DNA of 64,000 nucleotides from Panaeolus papilionaceus (taxonomy: Eukaryota > Basidiomycota > Agaricomycetes > Agaricales): NCBI GenBank assembly GCA_015501605.1, contig JADNRZ010000036.1, positions 124,001-188,000 on the forward strand, written 5' to 3'. Made by a program: the position numbers and the translations under genes. The notes beneath the pieces are model-generated. The model made no database searches and was not told where the DNA came from. It saw only the letters and a list, made by a program, of their open reading frames with translations. Positions 9,330 to 20,900 of the stretch are shown one piece after another (position 1 is the stretch's first letter; each line of letters starts with the position of its first letter).

Positions 9330-10438
9330 TGTTACATTGTCTTTTCTCTCTTTATCTTTTCCCTATCTTATCTGTACCATCATCTTTCCTTATCTTATCA
9401 TTGTGTACTATCATATCTCTTTGTACTTATATTCCGTCTACTTCTTGTCTCCAGAGCCCCACATTCATCTCCTATCTCCGACCCACACCCCACTTCTATT
9501 CCTGTTGTTGCTCCACTTCTTTCTCCTATGTATCTATGACTCCTTCTTTACTCATCTCTCCCTCATTTATGACTCATTCTTACTGCGGACTTCACTTATG
9601 ACTCATCTACTTCACACCTTATCTACTTGGTGTTTACATGCACAGCCTCACTAGATAACTATATAAACACTGTAGTTTATACCCTTGTTCTTTAGCTAGT
9701 TCTTTAACTTTGAATAGAACAACACTTCTATGACAATCTTACTCTTCTTGCTCTCTTCTAAGACAATACCAGCATAGTGTGTGTACACAGTGGCTGTTAT
9801 GTCGTCTTTTCCCTTCCTCCTCTTCTCTCTATCTTATCTTGTACCATCAATCCTTCTCATCTTATCATCATGTACTATCATCTCTCTTATCTTTTCCTTC
9901 TCACTCCACTTCTATTCCCGCTGTTGCTCCACTTGTATCTCCTATCTCTGACTCATCTCCTTACTCATCCCTCTCACACTTATGACTCACTCCTTATTGT
10001 ATTCTCATGCCCACTCTATTATAACTCCTATTCTGACTCACAGACTTCACACCTTATCTACTTGGTGTTTACATGCACAGCCTCTTAGATAGCTATATAA
10101 ACCCCGTAGTTTATACCCTTGTTCTTTAGCTAGTTCTTTAACTTCAAATAGGACAACAACTTCTACTACAATCTTACTCTTCTCGCTCTCTTCTAAGACA
10201 ATACCAGCGTAGTGTGTGTACACAGTGGCATTCTTAGAACGATAACTCAAACTCTATCACACAACTGAACTGACTCCGACTAGCTCAAAGGCCTTAACTG
10301 CAAGCGCCCGTCGAGCTACTGTAACAGTGGCATTCTTAGAACAATACTTGAACTTATCACATGAACGAACCTTCTTCCAAACCAACCCTGACAAGCTCAA
10401 AGGCCTTAACTGCAAGCGCCTGTCGAGCTATTGTAACA
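9330..10438 (+). repeat. 3' LTR of the second chromovirus, split by a solo LTR
   Basis: The LTR starts TGTTAC at 9330, 31 bases after the Gag-like ORF, and ends GTAACA at 10438. It is interrupted at 9795-10326 by a related LTR. Joined without the insertion (9330-9794 plus 10332-10438) it is 572 bp long and has perfect TGTTAC/GTAACA ends. The same 3' tail (CTCAAAGGCCTTAACTGCAA and following bases) appears in both LTRs. Confidence 0.85.
9795..10326 (+). repeat. Solo LTR inserted in another LTR, 5-bp target duplication
   Basis: This 532-bp LTR (TGTTAT...GTAACA) is flanked on both sides by GTGGC (9790-9794 and 10327-10331). That is a perfect 5-bp target-site duplication of the kind made by Ty3 integrases. 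No internal region remains, so it arose by LTR-LTR recombination after insertion. It is younger than the LTR it interrupts. Confidence 0.9.
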
Positions 10439-11375
10439 CCTAGAAACTTCAAGTTGGAATGGCAAGTTGGTGAGAATTCACACTGATTGAGTCCACTGTA
10501 GAGATTCAAGTGAAACTAATATAAAACTGTTGCTTTTTGGGCATAAAAATCAGATCTAATGAGCCTCTTAGGTAGGCAAAGGTTGACTCACTTGATTGCA
10601 CCAGTCAAGACAAAAGCCATCTTCATATGTACTAACTCTATGAGCCATTGTTGTCCAATACTGTGAATGAGATGAGTTCAGAATTAAAATACAAAAAATG
10701 TCACCATAGTGTAACAAGGAGGATGTGGTGGGAGGAGGTCAAGTGCTAAAATCAGTGTAACAGGTGTGAAATAAACTTTGAACTCTGAAGTCATGAATTC
10801 AGAATCCCACAGTGCCTGCCAACACCTCACACTCTTCTGACAATGAATGTAGACTCCAATGCACCATTACCATTATTTTTCCAGCAAAGGATCACCAACA
10901 ATGCTTTTTCATAAGTTTTATGGTGTTAATATACATTTTAACTGACAAAACACACAGGAAACTTCTCTTATCAATGCAATCAATGATCCTGCCCCTAGGG
11001 TAAGAAGTTGAGTCTGGCAACTCAGCCTTGGAGTACCAACCCAAGTAGTCTGGCTTTGTGCAATGTCTTTGCAACACAGATGTAGGTATCTCAGCTGATG
11101 TATGGGCATGAATTGGATTGCCAGCTCACTTGTCTCCAAGTCATAAGTACAGGTATCCTTTGTCTTGTTGATTAACATTTTCTAACATGACTTTCACAGG
11201 CAGGACCATCACAGGACTGTGATGGACACAACACTCAATGGAGAGCCTGCTCCAACAATAGTACTACAACCCAGTTGCACTTCACCCATCTGAATAGTCT
11301 CATCAACATGCCCAGCATGATCTCTGTCTCTGGATACAGGACCTCACTAATCTGATGAACCCAAAATTTGCTGAC
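10439..11375. other. Noncoding spacer between transposons
   Basis: No gene or complete repeat is recognised. The sequence is AT-rich, with few CpG dinucleotides, and contains only short chance frames. Confidence 0.5.
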
Positions 11376-11378
11376 AAT

Positions 11379-11413
11379 AGGGGGGTCAAAGTTGGCGGTT
11401 CTAGGCAGTTCTC
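11379..11413 (+). repeat. Left terminal inverted repeat of the Harbinger element
   Basis: The repeat begins AGGGGGGTCAAAGTTGG and pairs with the complement of 15338-15373. It is preceded by the target duplication AAT. Confidence 0.9.
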
Positions 11414-11639
11414 GACACAGGTTCGCTTGAGGTTCTGAGTTGAGTTCAATCCCAGAACTGACAGCAGAACTGGGATAACTCTGACCAACCCAGTTTGAAT
11501 TGAGTCGCAGTTCAGCTTGAGTTCTGCCGTTTTTACCATATATGGACAATAATCATGATCATGAACTTGCAACATCGTTCAATTTTTTGTCACTTACATC
11601 CATCATCTTGATATCTAATTTCACATTATCTGTTTCTCT

Positions 11640-13533
11640 ATGCCACGACGTACCTTGCGCCAGCAACAAACCGACTGTCTTGTACAGGGCTGTCTGACTT
11701 ACTACAAATGGCAGAAACTTCACACTATTAGGAAAACCCACCGCCTCAAAAAGCATGCACATACCAAGAGCCATTCCAGAGCTAGAGAGGCTAATGCTCA
11801 TGACGAAGACAGCTGTTCACCATCTCCCGAAGCCATTTACGAGAGCCCTAATTCCTCTGAGTCCCTATCAAGCCTTGGATCCAGCATCTCAGTGGGTTTC
11901 TCAGAGTCTCAAGAGTCTAGCTTGGATGCCATGAGCATTGTGTCTACAGATGAATCCAGCAAGTCTCATGTATCAGATGAATCCAGCTCATCAGAATCTT
12001 CTGAGTCAGATAGTGGCAGCAGCGATGAGAGCTTGAGCAAGCTGGATGAGTGGGAGGACATTTTTGATGAGTCAAGTTTCTTCTCTCCCTTGTTTCCCAC
12101 TTGTCGTCGTTACCGTTCATCATTGTTCAAACATGTTGCCAATTCTGTTGCTGCTTTGCATGCTGTCCATTACCATGCACCACGTACTGGGCTACGTCGA
12201 GCTCCTGCTATTCTTCCTCATATTTTATCACACTTCAAAAAGCATCGCCCTGACCACTTTCGTCAGGAACTCTGCATAACACCCAAGACATTTGACGCTC
12301 TTGTGAAGGCTCTCAAAAACGACCTTGTCTTCCAAAACAACTCCCAAAACAAACAAATGCCCATCCAGCATCAAATCACTATTGCATTATATCGATTTGG
12401 CCACTCTGGCAACTTGTGCAGTTTCAATAAAGTTGCTAGATGGTCAGGATATGCTAAGGGTACTGTTTCACTTGCCACAAAGCGGGTGATGACAGCAATC
12501 CTGCAGCCACAGTTTCTCCGTAAACACGTTTGACTCCCAACTACTGAAGAGAAGGAAGAGGCAAAGAAGTGGGTTGAGGCACATTCGTGCCCTGCATGGC
12601 GAGATGGATGGTGGATGGTGGATGGTACATTGGTCCCCCTCTTTGAGCACCTGCACTGGTATGGCAAGAGTTATTTTGACCGAAAGAGTAACCACTCGCT
12701 CAACTTTCAGGTATGTGCATGATTTCTGACATATTTGAAAATTTATTCAATGCAATTGATCTGACAGATTATCAATCTTCCCAACTTGCATATCATTGAT
12801 TATGGATCTGGATTTACAGGTAGCACACATGATGCAACAGCCTGGGAGGAAACATTGACTTTCCAGCATCATGCTGAAATTTTTGAGGAGGGCAAGTTTA
12901 TTTGGGGCGATTCATCCTATCTGGTTCGTTTTCAGGCCCTATATCGATCATAGCTTCATAATCTAAATTTATGTGATGTCCTAGATCCAGACGTGGGTGG
13001 TAGCTCCATTCCGATGTCCTGAAAGTGAGGATCCCAGTAACTGTGTTTTTAATAATCATGTATCCATTGTCCGGATTCGTTCTGAACATGCTATTGGTTT
13101 CCTTAAGGGACGTTTTCAATCACTCAAGAGTCTTCATGTTCATATTCGTGACCGTAATGCCCACAAACTGGCAACCTATTGGGTTATCTCCTGCATTGTC
13201 CTCCATAACTTTGCGATGGAATGTGAAGCTAAGGAGGCAAAGCATGCAGTCAGTGAGGATGATGAAATCCTTGATCCTTTTATTCTGGAAGGACTTGAGC
13301 CGTTGGTGAACGATGATGCTGGCATCACGACTACCCTGCCTGAGTCTTCAGTTGTTACCGACCATGCAATGTTGGCCCAGACGGAACCTGCATCTCACCA
13401 TCATCAGTCACGACGTGCTCGCACAGCTCAACTTGATGCAGCTCGGGAATTTCGGGAAAAATTAAAGGAGAAGTTGTTTCTCTCACGTGAAGAGCAATGT
13501 TCTAGGAGGAGGAGGTTTTTGTGCGGAGAATAG
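11640..13533 (+). pseudogene. HARBI1-like DDE transposase with one in-frame TGA
   Basis: Joining 11640-12710, 12768-12923 and 12985-13533 gives a 591-codon frame. Both introns (57 and 61 bp) have GT-AG ends. The N-terminal region is Ser/Glu-rich. The catalytic triad of the DDE_Tnp_4 nuclease can be placed: D in VDGTLVPL (12621-12623), D in WGDSSYL (12909-12911) and E in RSEHAIGFLKGRF (13084-13086). A TGA at 12531-12533 interrupts the frame just before the catalytic domain, between HV and LPT. Related proteins tend to have Arg there, so a CGA-to-TGA change is likely. The enzyme would cut and paste the surrounding element. Confidence 0.88.
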
Positions 13534-13576
13534 GTTAAATAAATTTATGGAATAGATATGCATACAAATTATAGAA

Positions 13577-15051
13577 CTAATCTACTTGTGGTGTAGTAGT
13601 ACTATTACCAGGAAGGTGAAGAGTGTTGTAGTCATCAGTAGCCAAGGGAAAATTATTTGTAAAATTGCTATCATGAAAATTGTTGGGGATGTCCTGTGAC
13701 ATCGCCATAGATGACGAGGTGTCGCCAAACGAAGTTGAGCCGCCAAATGAAAATTGCTGTGACTGCAACGATGCTTGCTTCATGCGCAGCTTATATTCCA
13801 TTTTGAGCTTCATCTTTGCGAGATCATGTTCCAATGCTACTTTCTTGTCGAGAGACTGCTGGCGACGCTGCTCTATCTTGAACTTTGCCAAGGCCTCTAC
13901 CTTTGCTTGCTCCACAGCCAACTCTGCTTGACGAGTGGCCTCCTCAGCCTCAGCTAAGACTGCAAACTCTGACAGTTTCGTCTTTTTTGCTGGTGGCTGT
14001 GTTGGTGCCGAGGGAGGGTTTCCTTCGACATTCTCATCGTCTGCCTTCTGCTTGGGTGGTACTGGAGGGTTGTCGTCAGGAGCTGGGGTTGTAACATTGG
14101 GCTCTGATTCAGTATCACCACCAAGTCCATCGCTGAGATCGATTTCAGAGATGCCAGTCAAAGTGTCATCAGCAAGAGAGTTGTTGTCATTGGAGGGACT
14201 GACGGACAAGGGCTGGCAAGAAGCAGATGAGGTGGTGGAAAGGATTGAAAGGTCAGGGGTGGTTGAGGCGTTTCCAAGACCAGCTGGCTCAGCAGTTGGT
14301 CGGCCACCAATGATTTCCTTCATCCTAAAATACCATGGGCATTTTTCACGAATCTCCTCTGAGCATTATTTATGAGTGCATGCCGAACATGATAAACAAA
14401 CAGACGCACCCCATTTATTAGCTAGCTCTGTTCCCGCTCGTATCTCCTGTGCACTCTTCAAACCTGTGCCTGTTTTACCCATCTCCTTGTTGTATTCGGT
14501 AATGGTCTTGACCATCCTAGAGATATAGTTGAATTAATAATACCTTGATTAAATGTAAACCACTTACTTTTTTAGATGATTGCCTATTTTTGATGTCCAT
14601 TCGTTTCGCTCAGGTGAGATTTTTCCGTTATTGTCAGGCTTGAGAGCAGTCACAAACTCCTTAGAGTAAGCTGGGTGTTGGGTGAAAAGAGCCTTTGCTA
14701 GCTCCCAGTGCCAATGCTTTTTCTTCTCTCCACCACCTCATGCAGTGGATGCATTGGTCCCTGTAGTAGACCACAACCCATTCCAGATGTCTGTGTCTTG
14801 TATGATGTGGTTGATAAGTGCATCAGTAAGATCATTCGTCCATCTGAATAATACTCAGCTTGAGAAGTAAAATAAAGGTAACATTCTTACACAATGGCCA
14901 TTGTCTTCTCTTTTTCTTCCTTTACCTCTGGTACATCTTCGTCACTATCCCCAGCAACACGCTCTGGTGATGCCCTCTTCTTGGATTTTCCTTTCCTGTC
15001 GTTCTTCAAAGATTGAGCCTTTTTGTTTTTCGGGGTTGGATTTTTGGGCAT
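13577..15051 (-). pseudogene. Myb/SANT-like second protein of the Harbinger element, one TGA
   Basis: The exons 15051-14891, 14843-14568, 14516-14410 and 14358-13577 join to 441 codons. The N-terminus is Lys-rich (MPKNPTPKNKKAQ). A Myb/SANT-like domain spans exons 2-4, from WTNDLTDALINHIIQ to REKCPWYFRMKEI. The C-terminal half is acidic, then a Lys/Arg/Gln-rich coiled coil (QRRQQSLDKKVALEHDLAKM). An in-frame TGA lies at 14740-14738. In PIF/Harbinger elements this second protein binds the ends and carries the transposase into the nucleus. It is convergent with the transposase gene, with 43 bases between the stops. Confidence 0.82.
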
Positions 15052-15241
15052 TGTGGGTGATTATAAGAGAATTAAAAAGAGAGTAGAGGTAAATTAGAGG
15101 TGGAATAAGATGGATATTAGATGAAACACTGGACTAGCATGATTGCGTCAAGAACAGAAGTGTGTCAAAAATAAAATTGAATTAATTTGTCCATTTACAG
15201 GTGTTGATTTGGAGAACCGTCCTGTATGGGAACTTGGTTTT

Positions 15242-15275
15242 GGGGGAGAACCAGCTCTGGAGCTGGTTCTCCCCC
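15242..15275. repeat. Perfect 16-bp-arm hairpin near the right end of the Harbinger element
   Basis: Arms 15242-15257 (GGGGGAGAACCAGCTC) and 15260-15275 are exact reverse complements with a 2-bp spacer. The structure lies about 60 bp inside the right terminal repeat and contains the AGAACC / GGTTCT subterminal word. It may be a transposase or Myb-protein binding structure. Confidence 0.85.
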
Positions 15276-15337
15276 CTGTCATGGTTCAGCCCTTGGTCCA
15301 AACCTTTTGATCAGAACCGCGACCTAAACCCAAGGGT

Positions 15338-15373
15338 GAGAACTGCCTAGAACTGCCAACTTTGACCCCCCCT
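15338..15373 (-). repeat. Right terminal inverted repeat of the Harbinger element
   Basis: Its reverse complement starts AGGGGGGGTCAAAGTTGG and matches the left end with one substitution and one extra G. It is followed by the AAT target duplication. Confidence 0.9.
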
Positions 15374-15564
15374 AATGGGTATCCCTCCAACACTTCCACC
15401 CCTTCTACTCAACTTCACCTGTCATGCACCCTCTCAGTTTTTGACTACAGCAGTTTTTTATTGGGGTCCATGTACATTGTTAACCTATCAGCAATCAAGC
15501 TCATTTGTCCACCCATACAACTTGACCTCTGCTTAATGACATCTACATCATTGCAGCAACCTGC

Positions 15565-16115
15565 TAGACTGTCCGGGTTTGGCACTTTTTGGCTGAACCC
15601 TGAACCTGAACCTCAGGTCCAGTTCAGAGACCTGGCAAACCCTGAACCTGACCCCAGGTTCAGTCAGGTCCGATTCAAACCCAATTTGAACCTGTAGCTT
15701 TTTGGACATAAAATAAAAAGAGTATATGTATTCTATGAAGAAATGTCAAAATAGACCAAGTACAGGGCAAAATTTACCAAATATACACTGAAAAATGTGC
15801 AAACAAGCAGTTCAGAGGTGATAGATGTCACACTATTGATGCATCACATGACATAACTGTCACATTCTCAACTCATTCACAAGGACTAAGCCAAAAAAAT
15901 TGCAAGTGATTGCTGTAATGATTTATCTGAGTTGTACTCAATTTATCAGCATGTCAGAGTGCATTAGAGTGACCTGTACCCCAAAAACAAAAATTAAAGT
16001 TCAGGTTCAGGTTCGGAAATTTTGACCAAAGCTGAACCTTGAACCTGAACCTGAGGTGCAGTTCAGGTGTGGTTCAGGGTTCACTGTTGAACTAAACATG
16101 AACCCAGACAGTCTA
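15565..16115. mobile_element. hAT-type MITE (551 bp) with 8-bp target duplication
   Basis: CAACCTGC occurs at 15557-15564 and 16116-16123, directly flanking the element, an exact 8-bp target duplication as made by hAT transposases. The ends are inverted repeats: TAGACTGTCCGGGTT at the left, and the complement of the right end reads TAGACTGTCTGGGTT. There is no coding capacity. The subterminal 100 bases on both sides are filled with GAACCTGAACCT / AGGTTCAGGTTC words, which are probable transposase binding sites. An autonomous partner must exist or have existed elsewhere. Confidence 0.9.
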
Positions 16116-16123
16116 CAACCTGC

Positions 16124-17998
16124 CTTATTCATCCCATCTCAGTGTATCCCAATGCCCTTTCTTACTAGCTCAAATATGACTCAAGTTTATATGATAGTGG
16201 ATGTCTTGACCCAGTGGACAGATAAATACCAATCTGAATCCATTGCTGTCATTCTCTAACTGGTGCCATGCCTCCATCCTCATCCATTACCCTCCCTTTG
16301 GCTGGCATCTTTTTTTCCCTGGCTCTTGAAGGCAGAGATATATTTAAGCTGATGTGATCTGAAAGTTTAACAGTGCTATGGGATTGTAGTTTGGTTCCAC
16401 TTGCAAGGAGGAGGGTCAACATCATTGGTGCATTTATAATTTTATTTAACAGCAATTTTTCATTTTCTAAATGTCATTTGTAGGCTATTCAATTGGAACC
16501 CCCATTCATGTCAGTGCATTTGCCTGCCAGCTCCATCTGTTATTGGTGTGTTTGGTGCATCTGTTATTGCTAGTTTTCACTTGCTCATTTGAATGTTCTA
16601 TGACTTCCTTCAACTTGCTTGTTTCACTGTAACTTGTCTTAGACACCAACTTTATCATGGTTGTTTCACCACCTTTCATTGTCAGCAGAGTCCATAGGTT
16701 ATCTGTTGTCAACACAGTGCTGGGTATTTCATCAGGACCAAACAGTTAACATTGCTGTGCCATGGTATGTTGTGCTCAATTTCCTATTTCCCTATTTTAT
16801 TTGCTATCTACATGATTCATTCTTCAGAGTCAGGGTTGCAGATACCACCTCACTGCATCTCTTGTTCACTTATGCACCTACACCTAAGCTGAGACCCGAT
16901 GTCTGCTCTGAATACTGTGAGCATCGCAAAAGTTAAGATGGCAGGGTCTTTCATATGCACAGGATGGAGGATGGAAAATGGGCAGCAGTTGGGTTAGAGA
17001 AGACTGGGGAGACTTGATATTCACTGACTTGTCAGGCTATGGTTGGAATTGGACTATCATGTTATCTTGGGGTGTCTCACCTGGCTCACCTGACCAGTTC
17101 GGCCAGGCAATGTTTCTTGCAGCCATGACTATCATTATGTGTTGTGTTGCTGGTTGTGTCACATATCCCATGTGGTGCATGTTGGATGATGCACAGAGTT
17201 TGGTGTTCAACAAGTCTCCCTTGTGCAGCATCAGCATTTAGAGTATTTGCTGCTATTGCTTTCCATGGCCAGGGTTACAGAGGGCCATGATGGCACTGGC
17301 CTGTATGCAGTCAACATCCAAGGGCAAAGAGGTATTAATTTTGGTGGTCCAATGTTCACAACTTGCAGTGAGTTTGCTTGGTGGACTTACACTGGTGATG
17401 GAACATCATCTGTGTCTCCACATGCATGCATTGAGGTGGTGTGCAATGTAGCAGTTGTCAAGTTTAGGCATTCAGACATTTACAACAACATCTCAGGACT
17501 CCAAGTCAGTAAAATCAACTGCAATGGTGCAGTGAAAAACTTATTGCTATTTGTATAAAATGTAGACAGCTGGAAGTATGTTGTGTTTATATGAATTTCT
17601 TAAAACCACCACAATTTACTTATCTTGCAGAAAAGAATGTATAGTAACATACCAGTGAGCATTGACAGTATATCTTATTGCAAGGCAACATCAACAGAGT
17701 CAAACATGTTATTAAAAAGACAAAAATTTAAGGGTGATGCTATACTATGTGGGATATGAGGGCAAAGAGAATGTGCAGATAACAGAGTGGAGTGACAATA
17801 AAGCAGACTACAGTATAAGTAAGGACAGCAAATATATACCAGTCCATTATTTTTATTTTTATTCAATGTAGAAACTTTATCAAGGCAATGGACAGAGACA
17901 GAAACAGAGACTCATAGCCTCAACATGACTTGCAGAACAGCAAAACTTTCCCAGACCATGCTCTTCAACATATAACAAGTGGCGATAAAAAGATACAC
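16124..17998. other. Noncoding, CpG-poor spacer up to the first host gene
   Basis: Only short frames without recognisable similarity are present. CpG dinucleotides are scarce until about 17.9 kb and become frequent once the 2-oxoglutarate dehydrogenase gene begins. It is probably old, mutated repeat DNA. Confidence 0.5.
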
Positions 17999-20900
17999 TT
18001 AATTGGAAAGATCAAAAGCAGCATTGATGAACACCTCAATCTCCTTCTTATGCTGAGTCTTGCTTCCTGTTGCAACAGAGCTCGTTGGCTCACGGCCAGC
18101 ATACAATGGGAACTTGCCACGGTGATGAGCAGTCTGGCTGGCAGCAGTGTAGATGCGTGGACCGACGTAGCTCCATGCACCATTGTTGAGCGGCTCCTCC
18201 TGACACCAAAGTAGACTGGCATTGGGATATTTATCAAGGTGAGGAGTGATCTGCAGAGAGAAGAGAGTTGAGACGAGTTAGTGACATGCAACAACAACAA
18301 CAAAGCAAGATGAGCAACATACCATGTCATGAGGGAAAGGCGAGATCTGCTCAATCCGGCTGATGGCGATATCCTTGATACCGCGCTCTTCGCGCGCCTG
18401 AAGGAGGGTATAATATACCTGACCAGTGCATAGAATATGGCGCTTGATCTCCTCAGGAGCAACGAGGTTGGATTCGGTGCTGTGCGGCTCGGGGAGGTAG
18501 CGCTGGAACTGGGTCTCGCCAACCATTTCGTCGAGGTTGGATCGGGCCTTGGGGTGGCGGAGGAGGGACTTGGAGAAGAAGAGGATGAGCTGCAAAGGGG
18601 AAGGCGAGTGAGTATTGTGGTCGCGTGCGTGACTGAATTATTATTAGCTTACAGGCTTACGGAAATCTCGGTGAATTTGACGACGGAGGACGTGGAAGAT
18701 GTTGGCAGGGGTTCTATTCAAAAATATCCAAATAAGCGTCGGAGAAAAGAGAAGTAAATAAAATGAGATGGAACGTACGTTGGGTAGACAACCTGCATGT
18801 TGCAATCCTGGTGCTGGCGCTCGATCTTCTCGGGTGATGGGAACACGTTGGGGTGGTCGTCACAAAGCTGGAGGAATCGCTCAATGCGACCGCTTGAATG
18901 CTCAGGTCCCTGACCATCGTATCCATGAGGAAGAGACACAACCAGTCCAGTCCTCTGCAACCACTTCCTCTCACCCGCAGCAATGAATTGGTCAATGATG
19001 CACTGCGCGTTGTTGGCAAAGTCACCGAACTGCGCTTCCCAGATAGTCAACGAGTCGGGTGAGACAAGCGAGTACCCAAGCTCGAATCCGAGCGTACCAA
19101 ACTCTGACAAAGACGAGTTACAAACAACGAATCGGGCCTGGCTAGAGCCGAGATCGTTGAGAGGGATGTACTGAGCCTCGTTGACTTGGTCATGGATGAC
19201 GGCGTGACGTTGGGAGAAAGTACCGCGCTCGACATCTTGACCAGACACGCGGACATGGATCCTCTCGAGGGCGAGAGAACCGAATGCAAGAGCTTCGGCG
19301 GTAGACCAGTCGATATTGGTGCCCTCCTCAACGGTTTTGCCACGGGCGGTGAGAATGCGAGCCAGGTTGCGGTGAGGAGTGAAGTCGGTGGGGTATGATG
19401 AGATAGCCTTGCCAACACGTTTGAGGGTATCACTGTCGGTTCCGGTGGCACGCGAGGGAAGGGTGCGCTCAGCGAGCTGTTTGGGTGAAGGGAAGCCCTG
19501 CCAGGCAGCCGAGAGCCACTCCTTGCTGGTGGGGACGTAGTCCTTTGCAGCAGCGGCAGCCTTCTCCATCATGCCCCACACCCATTTCTTGTGCTCCTCA
19601 ATATCCTTCTCGGTAAATGTACCACGGCCGACGAGGAATTTGGTGTATTGAGTCAGAGGAGTGGGCTGCTTCTTGATAGCCTCGTACATGCGGGGCTGGG
19701 TGAAGCTCGGCTGATCGGTCTCGTTGTGACCGTAACGTCGGTAGCACACAATATCGATGACGACATCCTTCTTATATTTGGCCCGGTAATCTGCCGCAAG
19801 CTGGCAGACGAAATTGACGGCTTCAACGTTGTCCCCGTTGACATGGAAAATGGGAGCGTCGATGGATTTGGCAATATCGGAGGGATACGGGGTGGAGCGG
19901 GAGAATCGGGGGTCGGTGGTGAAGCCAATTTGGTTGTTGACGATGAGGTGAATGGTGCCTCCAGTACCGTAGCATGGAAGATTGTGAAGACCCATGGTCT
20001 CATAGACGACACCCTGGCCAGCAAAGGCAGCGTCACCGTGAAGGAGAACGGACATGGCGGTGTTGTGGGTGGCCTCGTCATTCTCAAAGTGCTGAATGGC
20101 GCGAGTCTTGCCTAAAACGACGGGATCAGCGGCTTCCAAGTGAGAGGGATTGGCGACGAGGGAGAGGGAGACTTTCTTGCCGGATGGGGTGGGTCGGACG
20201 TAATTGGCGCCAAGATGGTATTTGACGTCACCAGCAGGCCAAGAATCCGACTCGTCACCGGAGAACTCGTTGAGGATGGCCTCAATAGGTTTGCGGATGA
20301 CGTTGGCGAGGACGTTGAGACGACCACGATGGGGCATGCCCATGGTGATGTGCTTGACGCCGTGGTCGACGGAGCGGTCGATGAGGGCCTTCATACCGGG
20401 GATGAGGGCTTCGCAACCTTCCAGACCGAAACGCTTCTCGTTGGGGTACTTGCTGGCGATGAAGTTTTCAAAAGACTCTGACCAGATGAGTCGGTCAAGA
20501 ATCATTCGCTTCTCGTCGACGGTGTAGTTCCATGGCTTGGGGGTCTCGATACGCTCACGAATCCAGTCGCACTGCTCCTTGTCGGGAATGTGGACGTACT
20601 GGATACCAACGGCACCACCTAAATGGACAACATACATGAGTCATTTAATAATTGAAAAAAAAAAATGACGGCAGACGCACAGTAGATTCGCTTGCACAGC
20701 TTGATGATTTCCCGCAACTTCATGGTCTTGTTCTCCTCAGTCGCGAAATGGGGGAGAATACCTGGACCCAGAGTGATGTCCTTATCAAGATCGCGTTCAG
20801 TGAACCCGTAACGACTGAGTTCAAGCTCTGGAGGCTGGACGTCGGCCAGATCAGCGTCGAGAATACCCAGAGGGTCCAGTTCTGCAACGTGGTGGCCACG

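Larger units (their letters stand above)
11379..15373. mobile_element. Complete PIF/Harbinger DNA transposon (3,995 bp)
   Basis: Terminal inverted repeats of about 35 bp (11379-11413 and 15338-15373) differ by one mismatch and one G in a G-run. They are flanked by the 3-bp direct repeat AAT (11376-11378 and 15374-15376). Inside are two convergent genes: a HARBI1-like DDE transposase on plus and a Myb/SANT-like DNA-binding protein on minus. This is the two-gene layout typical of PIF/Harbinger elements. Subterminal regions are full of repeated GTTCT/AGAAC words. Each gene has one in-frame TGA, so the copy is probably not autonomous now, although both ends are intact. Confidence 0.9.

Noticed and set aside
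16978..17558. Two adjoining short ORFs with Trp/Gly-rich translations
   Set aside because: They lie in the CpG-poor spacer, are in different phases and show no known motif; probable chance frames in old repeat DNA.
19591..20115. Long open frame on plus, opposite 2-oxoglutarate dehydrogenase
   Set aside because: It is antisense to a highly conserved exon and its translation has no domain; a composition shadow.
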